Made by a program: the position numbers and the translations under genes. From assembly GCA_903772945.1 (NCBI GenBank), contig CAICTM010000107.1, positions 1-64,000 on the forward strand: a stretch of DNA of 64,000 bases, given 5' to 3'. Numbering within the stretch: the first letter of the stretch is position 1; every line of letters begins with the position of its first letter. A model generated the notes under the pieces. The model had not been told where the DNA came from and did not search any database. It saw only the letters and a program-made list of their open reading frames with translations. Shown here piece after piece: positions 45,740 to 55,453 of this stretch. Source of the DNA: Seminavis robusta. Its lineage: Eukaryota > Bacillariophyta > Bacillariophyceae > Naviculales > Naviculaceae.

Positions 45740-47044
45740 CTATATTCTGTTTTTCCTCCCCAACACCACCACTTGTGCTCCTCCCGTGGCCATCATGATG
45801 GATGGTTCCGAGGAATCCTTGCGAATGACACTTGCCAACAAGGCATCCAACGATGATCCGGGTAGTGGCAATTTTGACTTGGAAAAGAGTCCCACTTGCT
45901 GTGCCACATTGACAAATCCATCGACTTCTCCTGCGACATTGAATCCGGCATGTCCCAAACTGAGATAAATGCAAATGCCATTGGGTGCCAACAGGGATTC
46001 CATGGTTTCCGCGAGGAGTCTCCAGGATCCACTATTGTATGTCAAATCGGATCCTACCAGGACATCCACTTGTCCCATCCATTCCACGGGAACTTCCAAT
46101 TCTCCCCATTTGAGTTGTGTCACGACATTTTGATTGTCGCTAGTTGTTGTTGTTGTTCTGTAGGCTATTCCATTGCGTTCAAAATTGGTACGAGTCAATG
46201 CCACGGCATCGGGATTCCCATCGGTCGCCCACACGGATCGAGCGCCCGCCTGTTGCGCCAATAAAAGACTGACCAATCCGGCACCACATCCCAGTTCGGC
46301 GACGCGTTGTTGATGGAGCCATGTTGGATTGACCTTTGTAATTTGGGTCAAGAGCCGTGCCAATAGTAGTGCGGAATTCCAAACGGCCAATCCGGTTTTG
46401 CCGGGTCCGACACCCTCTTGTTGAATTTGTAATTTGACTTGAGAGGAAATGGGAATGGTCCGGACAGGAAGGTTCATGCAGATTTGATCGTAGGCACCGG
46501 GAATGGCCGATTCTAGTATGGAAAGAAAAAATACATTGTCATTGGAAGGAAGGAATTGAGTTTTTGGGTGAAACAACAAAAAAGTCCAATCCATCAATGA
46601 TTGCTTTGTTTTGCTTTGCTTACCGGCAACAAGTGCTCCATTTTGGCATTCGGGGGGAATGCTTGTCGTCGTCGTGAGTGGTTGGTCTGCTACAATAGTG
46701 ATGCTGCCGTGTCCAGGAGCTGGATTCCCCAGAGCCACAACGGATAGAGTGGAGTGAACCAACCAGTTTCTTCTTGTCGTTGGATGCTTGGCTACATGGG
46801 TCATGTTTGACGTGCTTGACGTGTGGCTGGAGAAGCAACAACAAGTAGTAGTAGACCTTTGTCTGGAAGAAGAAAAAGCAGACAAACTCCAGTGATTACT
46901 ACTAGTATGTTGTGACAAAGTGAGCGGCATTGGCTTGAATGCCATGGGCAGCATCCGCAATGCAGAAACTTTTTTCGTCAGGAGCACCAACCACCCAAGC
47001 ACACCACCAGCAACCCAAACAACTGTAGGCCATCTCCTCCTCAT
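45740..47044 (-). CDS. METTL21-like (Methyltransf_16) lysine methyltransferase
   Basis: An S-adenosylmethionine-dependent methyltransferase of the METTL21/family 16 group, which methylates lysines of chaperones, elongation factors and similar proteins. Motifs: GLAVWNSALLLARLL before motif I, VAELGCGAGLVSLLLA (SAM-binding motif I), VWATDGNPDAV (acidic ribose-binding loop) and VLVGSDLTYN in the place of the family D-x-x-Y. A probable intron at 46513-46623 (GTAAGC...CTAG, 111 bp, divisible by three, no stop) leaves the frame open if retained. Splicing gives 397 residues and joins ALVA to ESAIPGAYDQ, a more natural sequence; retention gives 434. The N-terminus begins with a hydrophobic signal-like segment (residues 8-28) ending VSA-LRM, followed by a Ser/Thr-rich stretch, possibly a secretory or plastid leader. 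Head-to-head with the next gene. Confidence 0.85.
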   Translation of the reverse strand: MRRRWPTVVWVAGGVLGWLVLLTKKVSALRMLPMAFKPMPLTLSQHTSSNHWSLSAFSSSRQRSTTTCCCFSSHTSSTSNMTHVAKHPTTRRNWLVHSTLSVVALGNPAPGHGSITIVADQPLTTTTSIPPECQNGALVAGKQSKTKQSLMDWTFLLFHPKTQFLPSNDNVFFLSILESAIPGAYDQICMNLPVRTIPISSQVKLQIQQEGVGPGKTGLAVWNSALLLARLLTQITKVNPTWLHQQRVAELGCGAGLVSLLLAQQAGARSVWATDGNPDAVALTRTNFERNGIAYRTTTTTSDNQNVVTQLKWGELEVPVEWMGQVDVLVGSDLTYNSGSWRLLAETMESLLAPNGICIYLSLGHAGFNVAGEVDGFVNVAQQVGLFSKSKLPLPGSSLDALLASVIRKDSSEPSIMMATGGAQVVVLGRKNRI

Positions 47045-47350
47045 GGTAAGAGTGCTTTGCCCAAGACGATGAGCTTGCTGTGGTGTCGAGGAGATGGATT
47101 AGTGGCACTGATGGATCGCGCTCGCCATGGTGAGGCTTGAGACGATGAGACGATCTTTCGTGTGACACGTCAAGCGCTAACCCTAATAGCGGAAGACCAT
47201 GGCAAACGCAATTGCGCAACAAAAGCCACAGAAGCAACATCTCATCAATAGACCGCACTGGCTATTAGCTATCATCCGTAGTACATGTAGTCTATGTATC
47301 ATACAGAGATCAACAGCTTAGCAAAAGGCTCCTCTCAATGACTGAACTGA
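47045..47350. promoter_or_regulatory. Bidirectional promoter, methyltransferase / sulfotransferase-like genes
   Basis: Only 306 bp separate the two start codons, so both transcripts start in this interval. No TATA element or clear operator is visible; a short CATGTAGTCTATGTATCATA stretch lies near 47283-47302. Confidence 0.5.
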
Positions 47351-48391
47351 ATGAAGGGTGTGTTTCTGTTCTTGATTGGTCTTTTCTGCGGCGTCGTCGG
47401 CTACGTGAGCATCATCAGCAGACTCCTCTTGCAATTCTCTCCCGCACAACCATGCACTACAACAACGGACACCACCAACCATCATCATCATCATGCTACT
47501 ACTCCATCACGATTCCACAGTCGCCTCCGATTTGTCATGGTCGTAGGACTGGAAGGAACGGGCCATCATTTCATGGGACAAATCGCCAAGCACGCTCCTC
47601 CCCTGATGACAACACTGAAGGAATTGGGATTGATTCGGGAATTGCGCATCCTCCAGAAATCGCTCTTTGATCATTTCCATCCCACACAAGGACTCTGGAA
47701 TGCTCATTGTGCGTTGCGGAATGCCACTACGATCAATATGGCCACACTCCAAGACACTGTCGTGCAACAACTAGCAGCCATGGAACAACAGTACACTCAA
47801 CAACAAAAATCCACAGCAACAAGTGTCATTCACGTCCCCCTCAACACGGCATTTGATCAACGGGGCGTGGGCATGATGTCCTATCCCAATTTCTACGGCA
47901 ATTGTCGCAAACTCAATTATCCTTCTTTGGAATTGCTCTATCGGGCGTGTGATCTCGCGCAAGTCGATTGTGGACATGTCTATTTGGATCGATCTCCCTC
48001 CGCCCTATTGTATTCGACCACGCGGAATCGTCAACTCGGCAGTGGCAGTTTGGCGGAATCGCTCCATTTGTACAAGTCCATGTATCACATTGTGGAATCG
48101 CAATTGCGAGCCTTTGCATCTCGCACGTGGGGATGTTTTGAATTGTTTCACAACGATAACAACAACAACAACAACAACCAACAACAACAACTTGGTCAGT
48201 TGTGGGGCTACCCATCCGACAGAGAGTTTTCTTCGTTTTGGAATCAAACGTACAAACCACCCCAACCGGTGCCTCCCAATTGGATTCCACCTTCCATGGA
48301 ACCGTCCTTTGATGCCGTCCAACAAGCACATCAACGCGTCTGGAGGGTCTGTCAACAAGCGTACAGAGGAACCCTTCGAGACGACGATTGA
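47351..48391 (+). CDS. Sulfotransferase-like type II membrane protein
   Basis: A 346-residue intronless protein. Residues 4-24 form a single N-terminal transmembrane anchor, followed by a Thr/His-rich stem (His run at about 44-48), the layout of Golgi glycan-modifying enzymes. The catalytic-domain start VMVVGLEGTGHHFM (about 62-75) corresponds to the phosphate-binding 5'-PSB loop of P-loop sulfotransferases, in a form common in diatom proteins (G-x-E-G-T-G-H-H). A later YLDRSP segment (about residues 213-218) could be the 3'-phosphate-binding region. A poly-Asn/Gln tract at about 272-290 is encoded by an AAC microsatellite near 48155 and is probably a length-variable loop. The acceptor is unknown; carbohydrate or wall polysaccharide is a guess from topology. 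Confidence 0.75.
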   Translation: MKGVFLFLIGLFCGVVGYVSIISRLLLQFSPAQPCTTTTDTTNHHHHHATTPSRFHSRLRFVMVVGLEGTGHHFMGQIAKHAPPLMTTLKELGLIRELRILQKSLFDHFHPTQGLWNAHCALRNATTINMATLQDTVVQQLAAMEQQYTQQQKSTATSVIHVPLNTAFDQRGVGMMSYPNFYGNCRKLNYPSLELLYRACDLAQVDCGHVYLDRSPSALLYSTTRNRQLGSGSLAESLHLYKSMYHIVESQLRAFASRTWGCFELFHNDNNNNNNNQQQQLGQLWGYPSDREFSSFWNQTYKPPQPVPPNWIPPSMEPSFDAVQQAHQRVWRVCQQAYRGTLRDDD

Positions 48392-48469
48392 TGGATGGAT
48401 GGATTGACAAACTACTAGTACCGTACCGTTGCAGAATCAATCGTTTCGAATCCGGACGTGAGATGCAAT

Positions 48470-48720
48470 GACATGGTACGTGAATCAAATCGAATTCGAC
48501 TAGAGCTTGCGTCGGTTCATGGATTTTCTGTATCTATCTCTGGCATCCTCTCATTATTTTCTCCGCACTTGCCTCCTCATCGAATTGAATTGAATTGAAT
48601 CAGGGCAACGCAATGGCATGGTACGTGAATCGAATCGAATTGGACAAGACTTTGTGTCGGTTCATGGATTTTCTGTACAATATCTATCTCTGGCATCCTC
48701 TCATGGATTTGTCTTCTCCG
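48470..48720. repeat. Tandem direct repeat with ATGGTACGTGAATC
   Basis: The segment at about 48471-48570 (ATGGTACGTGAATC, GTCGGTTCATGGATTTTCTG, TATCTATCTCTGGCATCCTC) recurs at about 48613-48712. A third, partial and more diverged copy starting ACATGGTACGTGAATCGAAT lies at about 52219-52300. The copies include GAATC/GAATT pentamer runs. Confidence 0.88.
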
Positions 48721-49099
48721 ATGACTGCTACGGTATGCTCTTCCAATGCTCGTTCATTGTTGATCAAGCTATCGAGGCGCAGAAAGAAAGAGTTGCCACT
48801 GCATGGAGGTATGTCTACTCTCCTCTTGTTGTTAACTACACGTATGCATTGTAGGCCTGCCACTCACCGTTCTGGGTCTGTTGCTTGTGCACGGAGGTCC
48901 AACACCTTGCCTGAATTCCCAAGCTACTGCTACCCTCATAGTATACGATTCTAATGGCGCTTGTGGTGCAGAGTGCTTCCATTCCGCAAGCTTTCAGCTT
49001 TCACGAAGCCTCACTGTGCGAGAGAAGACGTCGTCTCCTTCACATTATTTTTGACCCGAGAGCTGCCTAGCTGGGAAGAAAGAACAATGTTGCTCCTTC

Positions 49100-50929
49100 T
49101 TGAGAAGTCCCTGGCGAAGGAATCGAATCGAATCTACACCTACTCTTCCGCCGCTGGCCATGATAGCAACTGATTGTGAATAGACGGCACATTACTACAT
49201 CGACACTGGCAAGAAATTCGACGTGCAGTTGGCATCCTTCCCCTGGTCAAAAAGACGTCGTTACTTTGGCATCCACCCCTGAAGAACACGGCGCTGCTTT
49301 GGGCCGGCAAGGACATTAGCAATTTGTGTTTCTCGTGTCCAAAAGATCCTGCAATGAATGGATCAAGTCAGTAATATCATACAGCGACTGAGTGGCATCT
49401 CTCTCTCTCTCTCTTAGACACTCACTTGCTCTCATCATTGCAGCATGCCCATGATTTCTTTCTTCGGAATCAAATCTGTTGTCCGATGCTGCAGGCAGCT
49501 GCTAGGTACCGGTACAGCCGATGCTGCCGAAAAGGACCCAAGTTGGTGTTTGTGCATGACACTGTGGATGAACCCCTGAAAAATGTGGGAGTGGCAAATA
49601 CACGGGGCATTTCAATTGCCCGGTTCACATGCAGCACGGTAGGTTTGGATGATTGATTCCTGTTGCTGTGTAATACAAAATTGGTCTTACTTAAAAGCTT
49701 GTACGCACCCCGCAATGCTTTGACTTTCAATGCTCACCAGAGGATCATTCATTTTGACTTTGATGAATTGCAATCATGTCTTGCCTCGATGTCCTCTGAA
49801 GCTCGAGTCTCGATGATGGTGATGATGATGTCTCGATGACGCGTTGGAAGGCAGGATACGATGTGGCTTGCTTGTTCTCGGCTCGTTGCGATACTTGGTT
49901 TCTTGCTTGTCGTTTTGGCTGACTTTCATTCTCGGCTCGTTCGACAACTCTGTTGCTTGGATGGTGCCGCTGAAGAGGAATATCCTGCTGTCTATGACAT
50001 CCATGCTGTGGCACTTTGGATCCAAGCAAGAACTTGTCCAACTGCAATCGTTACACAGTGGTACTCGTACCTACAATTTGCACCGCCACCAACTGAATAT
50101 TTGTGCCGCGTCTCACGCACTGTCGTGCCGTCCAGCTGCCAATGGTTGGAGAGGCCAATGGCTGGAGACGAAGCTGACTCAGCATGATCGACCCCGAGCA
50201 AGCCAAGAACGAGGGTCCAGAGTGAAATGTGCGCTGGTCAAAAGGCTTCTTGGGCATCCAACCCTGTACAACACGGCGCTGCTTAGGCCTGGGCTAGCAA
50301 GGCTGGCAAGGAGTTGTTAGAGGGTTATTACCACCAACTCCAATTGGCACAAAACCAGATCAACCACACCATTACCAGCAATGGGGACAACAATAAGATC
50401 CACCATCCTTTAGTAACTATATTAGAATGAGGATCTGCTCGTAGGTTCACCTGGAAATCTGAGTTGTGGTGCGTAAGTTATTACCCGTACTTCTTGGCTT
50501 TCTTGCCACTACGGATGGTCTTGTGAGCGGAATAAAGAAGAATAAAGAGCTTGCTTCAACAGCAACCAGGAAAAAGCAGTGCATCTCATATCCAGGAAGA
50601 ACTATAGCCTGGGCGAAGAAGAAGCTTAGTATTTGTCTCATTCTTTCGATGCCTTGCTCTATCAAGATGATGATACCTCTCCTCTTTACAGCTGCTACTC
50701 CTTTTGAAGAAGGCTCAACCATGACGGGTTCCTCTTGTTGGTTTGCAAAAGCTGGAATTGAATCGAATCAGCGGGGAGCAATTTAAAAAACACGAGATCC
50801 GGCAGTACCCTCACGTGTCACGTTTTCGAAGTCACGGGGACAACTTCTAAAGGCTACTATCGTGCCACGGTTGCCCTACTAGTACATGTACTAGCCAGTA
50901 AAGCCCATTATCGATAGCCTTCTATTATG
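49100..50929. other. Repeat-rich stretch without intact genes
   Basis: Two pairs of diverged duplicated segments link this region to itself and to 51.4 kb. GCGCTGGTCAAAAGGC / CCCTGGTCAAAAAGAC, with a following AACACGGCGCTGCTT, occurs at about 49230-49300 and 50230-50285. AATCTGTTGTCCGATGCTGC, with GTACGGTAAG or GCACGGTAGG downstream, occurs at about 49470-49660 and 51440-51580. These look like pieces of an older retroelement family. A CT microsatellite lies at 49399-49413. Confidence 0.5.
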
Positions 50930-51480
50930 TTTATTATTATTATATGGCCAGCTAGCCAGATTGTCTTTTTCCGATCGCTGCAGGTCAGTGGGGAAAAAGC
51001 TAAGTGTTGTTCTGAAAGCATGTGCCCTGGGTGGGGGATCCAAGGGACCACCTTTCTTGGGTGTTGGTTGGCACGTACTACTGGTAGCATCAGACCAAGG
51101 AAGGAACAGATTGATGCAATCCTCCAGCTTGAGACACCAGAAGATGCTTCAAGAGTTTGTCACTTCCTTGGATCTGAGACATGTTCCCTCAGTGTCATCA
51201 TTTCCTAACTCCATTGTACAACCTTGCAACAAAACATTTTGTCTGGTCTACTGAATGCGAGCATGCCTTTGATGGGCATCTTGTCTCGGGAGTTGCTTCA
51301 TGCATGTCCACCACAACGCCCAGTTGCTTGTCTTCCAGGGAGATGCTAGCAAGACACACAAAGTTGGTGCTGTCATTGTTGTGCCAAAAGACAAGAAATG
51401 TCGCAGAAAATACCCCCTCCAAGAATGCGTCAGTGGCGTTGCAAATCTGTTGTCCGATGCTGCCGAAAAGGAACCACTGA
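50930..51480 (+). mobile_element. Ty3/gypsy RT-RNase H fragment
   Basis: Plus-strand readings match the end of a gypsy reverse transcriptase and the start of RNase H. About 51053-51165 reads FLGCWLARTTGSIRPRKEQI and then DAILQLETPEDASRVCHFLG, the usual junction after the RT palm. A frame change follows, then HFLTPLYNLATKHFVWSTEC (about 51191-51250), then GDASKTHKVGAVIVVPKDKK (about 51340-51400), the first RNase H strands with the catalytic Asp. At least two frameshifts separate the pieces, so the copy is dead. It is not the same element as the one at 26-33 kb. Confidence 0.7.
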
Positions 51481-52519
51481 AGAATGCTTGAGTGGCAGAT
51501 ATCATTTGCCCTGTTCATATGCAGTACGGTAAGTTGGGGTGATTGCTTCGATTCCTGTTGCTGAGTAGTACAAAAATTTCCAACCTCAAAACCTTTTCCT
51601 TTTGCCTCAGGTTCCACATCGTCCGAGCTCTTGGTTGCCACACAAGAGACCAATGACACCTTTCAACTCTTGCTTACACGTCCGCTGTCGATTCGATACT
51701 GCCGTTGAAACGAAGCCTTATTGGGTTGGGAATTACATCGTACGGAATCAGCACTCTAGCCACGGCCTTGTCCATCAATCATTCGGGTCGAAAGCCCGAA
51801 GCACCTGGCAAGCTACCGAATATCAGGACGGCTTTTGGAGCACAGTCCCTCTTTGAAGAGGACTCGTGAGAGGCATCGGCTGGGTCAGAACCGCGGACTT
51901 TTAACGTGGAGAAGCAGAAGATGATTTGGATGTGATTGAACGACCTGAACCAGTCGCACAAAACTGACGAATTTCTTGATGCCTTCAAACTTCTCCAGCG
52001 TCAGTGAGAAGCGTTGCGACCTCCAAGAATGCGTCAGTGCTCGCCAGCTAGGGGATTGCCTCGAGCCGGTTGCTATGGCTGGGACGGCTTGATGCAAATC
52101 CACCCGCTCCTCCACCAGACTCCACAGTGCAAACTGAGTGCTTTGATTGAGTACTGGAGCCTATGCTGCGGATCATTGCGAAGAACCGAATCGAATCGGG
52201 GCACCGTGAGATGCAATGACATGGTACGTGAATCGAATCATCTGCTTCCACAAGAGCATGATTTTCTGTACCAGTAATGCTGGCATCCCATTGCCGTCCG
52301 ATGCTCGAAGAAACATGTGGAGGCTTCTCTCACCGTGGAGTGGCGAGATAACAGCAGCCAAACAGCGGCCTTATTTCAGCCCTTCACAGCTCTCTACTTC
52401 TACCCCTGCTTCGAGACCATTTTGGAGACCGTTCTACTAGTGCTGTAATAGTGGTTTCAATAGGGAAGAGGCCGCTTGGTTGCCCTCATCTTGGTGGAAG
52501 TGGCTTTTGTGGCTAAAAA

Positions 52520-52870
52520 GATTCGAAAATTTGAATTGTGAGAAATCAGATTTGAAAATTGAAAATTGTAATTGTGAGAAATCAGCAAAGATGTAATTGT
52601 GAGAAAACAAATTCGAAAAATTGTAATTGTGAGAAAATGTCAATAATTCAAATTGTGAGAAATCAACAAAAGTTGTAATTGTGAGAAATCGATAAAAGTT
52701 GTAATTGTGAGAAATCGATAAAAGTTGTAATTGTGAGAAATTGATAAAAGTTGAAATTGTGAGAAATCAGCAATAATTGAAATTGTGAGAAATCAGCAAT
52801 AATTGAAATTGTGAGAAATCGAGAAAAGTTGTAATTGTGAGAAATTGAAAATTGAAAATTGGAATTGTGA
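52520..52870. repeat. AATTGTGAGAAATC minisatellite, about 13 copies
   Basis: A unit of 23-30 bp built on AATTGTGAGAAATC plus AAAAGTTGT or AATAATTGA repeats about 13 times. The middle of the array (about 52650-52760) is the most regular. It is AT-rich and directly abuts the TTAGGG-rich satellite. No coding potential is likely, although it can be read open on the minus strand for short distances. Confidence 0.93.
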
Positions 52871-52889
52871 GCAAAAATTTACGAACCCT

Positions 52890-53390
52890 AATTAGATCTA
52901 GGGTTAGGGTTCGTGACTTATGGTTCGTGACTGGCTAGGGTTCGGTAACCCTAGTTAGGGTTAGGGTTCGTGACTTAGGGTTCGTGACTGGCTAGGGTTC
53001 GGTAACCCTAGTTAGGGTTAGGGTTCGTGACTTAGGGTTCGTGACTGACTAGGGTTCGGTAACCCTAGTTAGGGTTAGGGTTCGTGACTTAGGGTTCGTG
53101 ACTGACTAGGGTTCGTAACCCTAGTTAGGGTTAGGGTTCGTGACTTATTTAGGGTTCGTGACTTATTTAGGGTTCGTGACTTATTTAGGGTTCGTGACTT
53201 ATTTAGGGTTCGTGACTTATTTAGGGTTCGTGACTTAGGGTTCGTGACTGGCTAGGGTTCGATAACCCTAGTTAGGGTTAGGGTTCGTGACTTGTTAGGG
53301 TTCGTGACTTATTTAGGGTTCGTGACTTATTTAGGGTTCGTGACTTATTTAGGGTCGTGACTTATTTAGGGTTCGTGATGTGGGTCATGA
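52890..53390. repeat. Telomere-like TTAGGG satellite with hairpin unit
   Basis: Two interleaved units. A unit of about 57-60 bp carries TTAGGGTTAGGGTTCGTGAC, then a second GGTTCGTGACTG and a hairpin CTAGGGTTCGGTAACCCTAG. It recurs about five times between 52900 and 53130 and once more near 53250. An 18-bp unit TTATTTAGGGTTCGTGAC recurs about five times at 53140-53230 and four times at 53300-53380. The hairpin has perfect 8-bp arms with a 4-nt loop. TTAGGG is the telomeric repeat of many diatoms, but here it never exceeds two consecutive copies, so this is an interstitial satellite and not a telomere. Confidence 0.92.
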
Positions 53391-53570
53391 CTGCCACCTA
53401 AGCCCGAGACGCTGGCGTTGGCACTTGTAGACTGTTATTACGATGCTTCTGGCCATGGCTGGCTGCGCCAACGCCATTCGGGGCTACGAAACTAATCCAC
53501 AACCTACAAGCTAGCTAGCTAGCAGTCGCCGCTATGCGAACAGCCGACTTGCTACGAAACTATTATTGCG

Positions 53571-53816
53571 GGAGGACTGTTGGCAAGCTAGCTAGTACCA
53601 ACAGCGCAGCCCCCTACAAACTACGAAACTATTTATACTATTATACTAGCTGTGAAAAGAGCAGGGAGTGTGAGTGTCGAGAGCTGTGTCGAGTGAAGTT
53701 GAGGGAGGAGGACTGTTGGCAAGCTAGCTAGTACCAACAGCGCAGCCCCCCACAAACTACGAAACTATTTATACTATCAGCTAGCTGTGAAGAGAGCAGA
53801 AAGTGTGAGTGTCGAG
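53571..53816. repeat. Direct repeat pair of about 110 bp
   Basis: 53571-53681 and 53707-53816 are nearly identical: GGAGGACTGTTGGCAAGC, GCTAGTACCAACAGCGCAGC, ACTACGAAACTATTTATAC and AGTGTGAGTGTCGAG are shared. A short GCTAGCTAG run occurs in both and upstream near 53510. Confidence 0.92.
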
Positions 53817-53929
53817 TCAAGGTGCACAGGTTACCATCATTCGTAAGAGCACTTGGGAGTCCAAGGGGAGGTTGAGCGTCGGTCGGTCGGTCGGTCAAAG
53901 GAGGACACAAGAGGCGAGCAGAAAAGGAC

Positions 53930-54570
53930 GGACCACTGTCGAGAGTGTAGCGCAAATCTTGAATGTGAAACCAGCAAGGATCGACCGCCACAGGAAGAGA
54001 GCGACCTTGCGGATGAGCCGGAGACAGACAGCGTAGATCTTGATTGAGACCGCCAGAGCATGAGAAGGGAGCCACCGCAAGAAGGCGTCGCGGCGAGTCA
54101 AAAGGAGCGGACGCAGGATCATGGGGAAGTGCGTCGTTGTCGTGGATGTCTTGAGGAAGAGTCGGGCAGAAGTGAAATTGTCGTGCGCGTCTTGGGGAAG
54201 AGCGTCATCGTCGTGGATTTCTTGGGGAGGGCGCGTAGCGGTCACAAGGAGAGCGGCTGCAAGTGGTCGAGCGTAGGTCGGTCTTGACTTGATCGGAAGA
54301 AGGCCTACCGTAGCGAGCGAGAGTATGACGGTTCCGTGATGCGCCAAGGAGACAGAGAGAGCGTAGATCTGTTGGAATGGGACACGAGGACCACCAGAGG
54401 ATGACAGACATGCGGCGAGGAGACAGAGAGAGCGTAGATCTTGACCGGGAACGCCACAGGAAGAGAGCAATGAGCAAGAGACCTTGTGGATGATGTGCGA
54501 GAGTGTGCCGAGGAGACAGCGAAGATCTTGACCGAGAAAGGCTGCAAGAGGACCGGGAAAGAGAGCCATC
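53930..54570. repeat. Degenerate dispersed repeat with GCGTAGATCT
   Basis: At least five diverged units of roughly 75-90 bp carry AGCGTAGATCT or AGCGAAGATCT, usually followed by TGACCGGGAACGCCACAGG or a variant and AGAGAGC (near 54022, 54360, 54435, 54523; a weaker one near 53950). The inverse complement of the same unit, AGATCTACGCTCT next to GTGTCCCATTC, occurs at 21930-21980. The minus strand stays open over 53895-54629 only because of the repeat structure. Confidence 0.8.
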
Positions 54571-54659
54571 GTCGGGAACCAATCCACAGAGGAAGACGAC
54601 ACCAGCGGGAGGCGTAGCGGCAAGGCCAAGGAACGGCAAGAGGACCTGAAAGAGCATCA

Positions 54660-55453
54660 TGGTGGTGTTGGAGAGGACGAAGAGAGTGTTTGCTGATGAG
54701 AATGAGGGAAATTGGGTTGTGTTTTGCCTTGCAAAGTGAGTTATTTCACTTCAGCGTAACTTTTGAAATCAAAAACAAAGAAACGAAGGACCAACTCAAA
54801 CTCAAAATCAAAAAAATGAAACCAAAAAGACGAAACCAAACCAAAACCCGAAGGTGTCAACATCAAAATTTCAAAATGAAGATCGTCATGGTTTGCCGTT
54901 TGTTTCAAACTGAAAAACACTGTCAGCAAAGGTACGTACGATGTGTTTATTGGTGCCGTCGTGTCAATCCAAGGAACTCCTGGTTGCCGCCGACATACTA
55001 GTATGCCCATGGTTGTCCGATTGCGAGGAGGAATGAGCTTACAATTTCGTCTCCATAGAGACGACTTGGATGGGGTTTGGGGGCAACCACACACACCTTT
55101 TTTGGTGTTCCACCCATGCTAATCCAGCCTGCATTCCTACAAGGCCTGAGGTGACTGGCAATAGACTCGAAGGAATTAAGAAAAAGAAAGAAGAAAAAAC
55201 TGGCCCCGGCTGGCTTCCGAGATAATTTCCCTGTCTAAACCCCCCTTATATTTTGTTGTGGTTCTGTGGTTACAGTTCCAACATTCGTAGGAGGCTGGGG
55301 ATGTCAAAATTGGGGTTTTCGGTGAGCGATCCGTCAATCGTTCTTCGGCTCTAGTAGCAGGCATACGGAGAAACCGCTGGTTGCTGCCATCAAAGATGGC
55401 GCAGTTGATGCCGTGGAGAGCAAGAGAGTATTGATAGTAGTTGGCCTTTCCAA
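54660..55453. other. No supported gene
   Basis: AT-rich to mixed DNA. Near 55365-55450 a plus-strand reading KPLVAAIKDGAVDAVESKRV followed by a hydrophobic stretch looks protein-like. It could be an upstream exon of the ATPase pseudogene that follows, but I could not connect it by splice sites. Confidence 0.4.

Noticed and set aside
50425-50460. GTAGGTTCACCTGG resembling the 3' end of 18S rRNA
   Set aside because: Only a short partial match in a changed orientation of the motif; no further rRNA sequence on either side.
52520-52870. AATTGTGAGC/AATTGTGAG resembling lac operator half-sites
   Set aside because: The similarity is nine bases within a degenerate AT-rich tandem repeat in a eukaryotic locus; coincidence.
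52890-53390. Chromosome end
   Set aside because: TTAGGG never forms long pure runs, and genes or gene remnants continue for more than 10 kb on the far side.
53895-54629. 244-codon open frame on the minus strand
   Set aside because: It runs across degenerate tandem repeats, is Leu/Ser-rich with no domain, and is explained by the repeat period keeping stops out of one frame.
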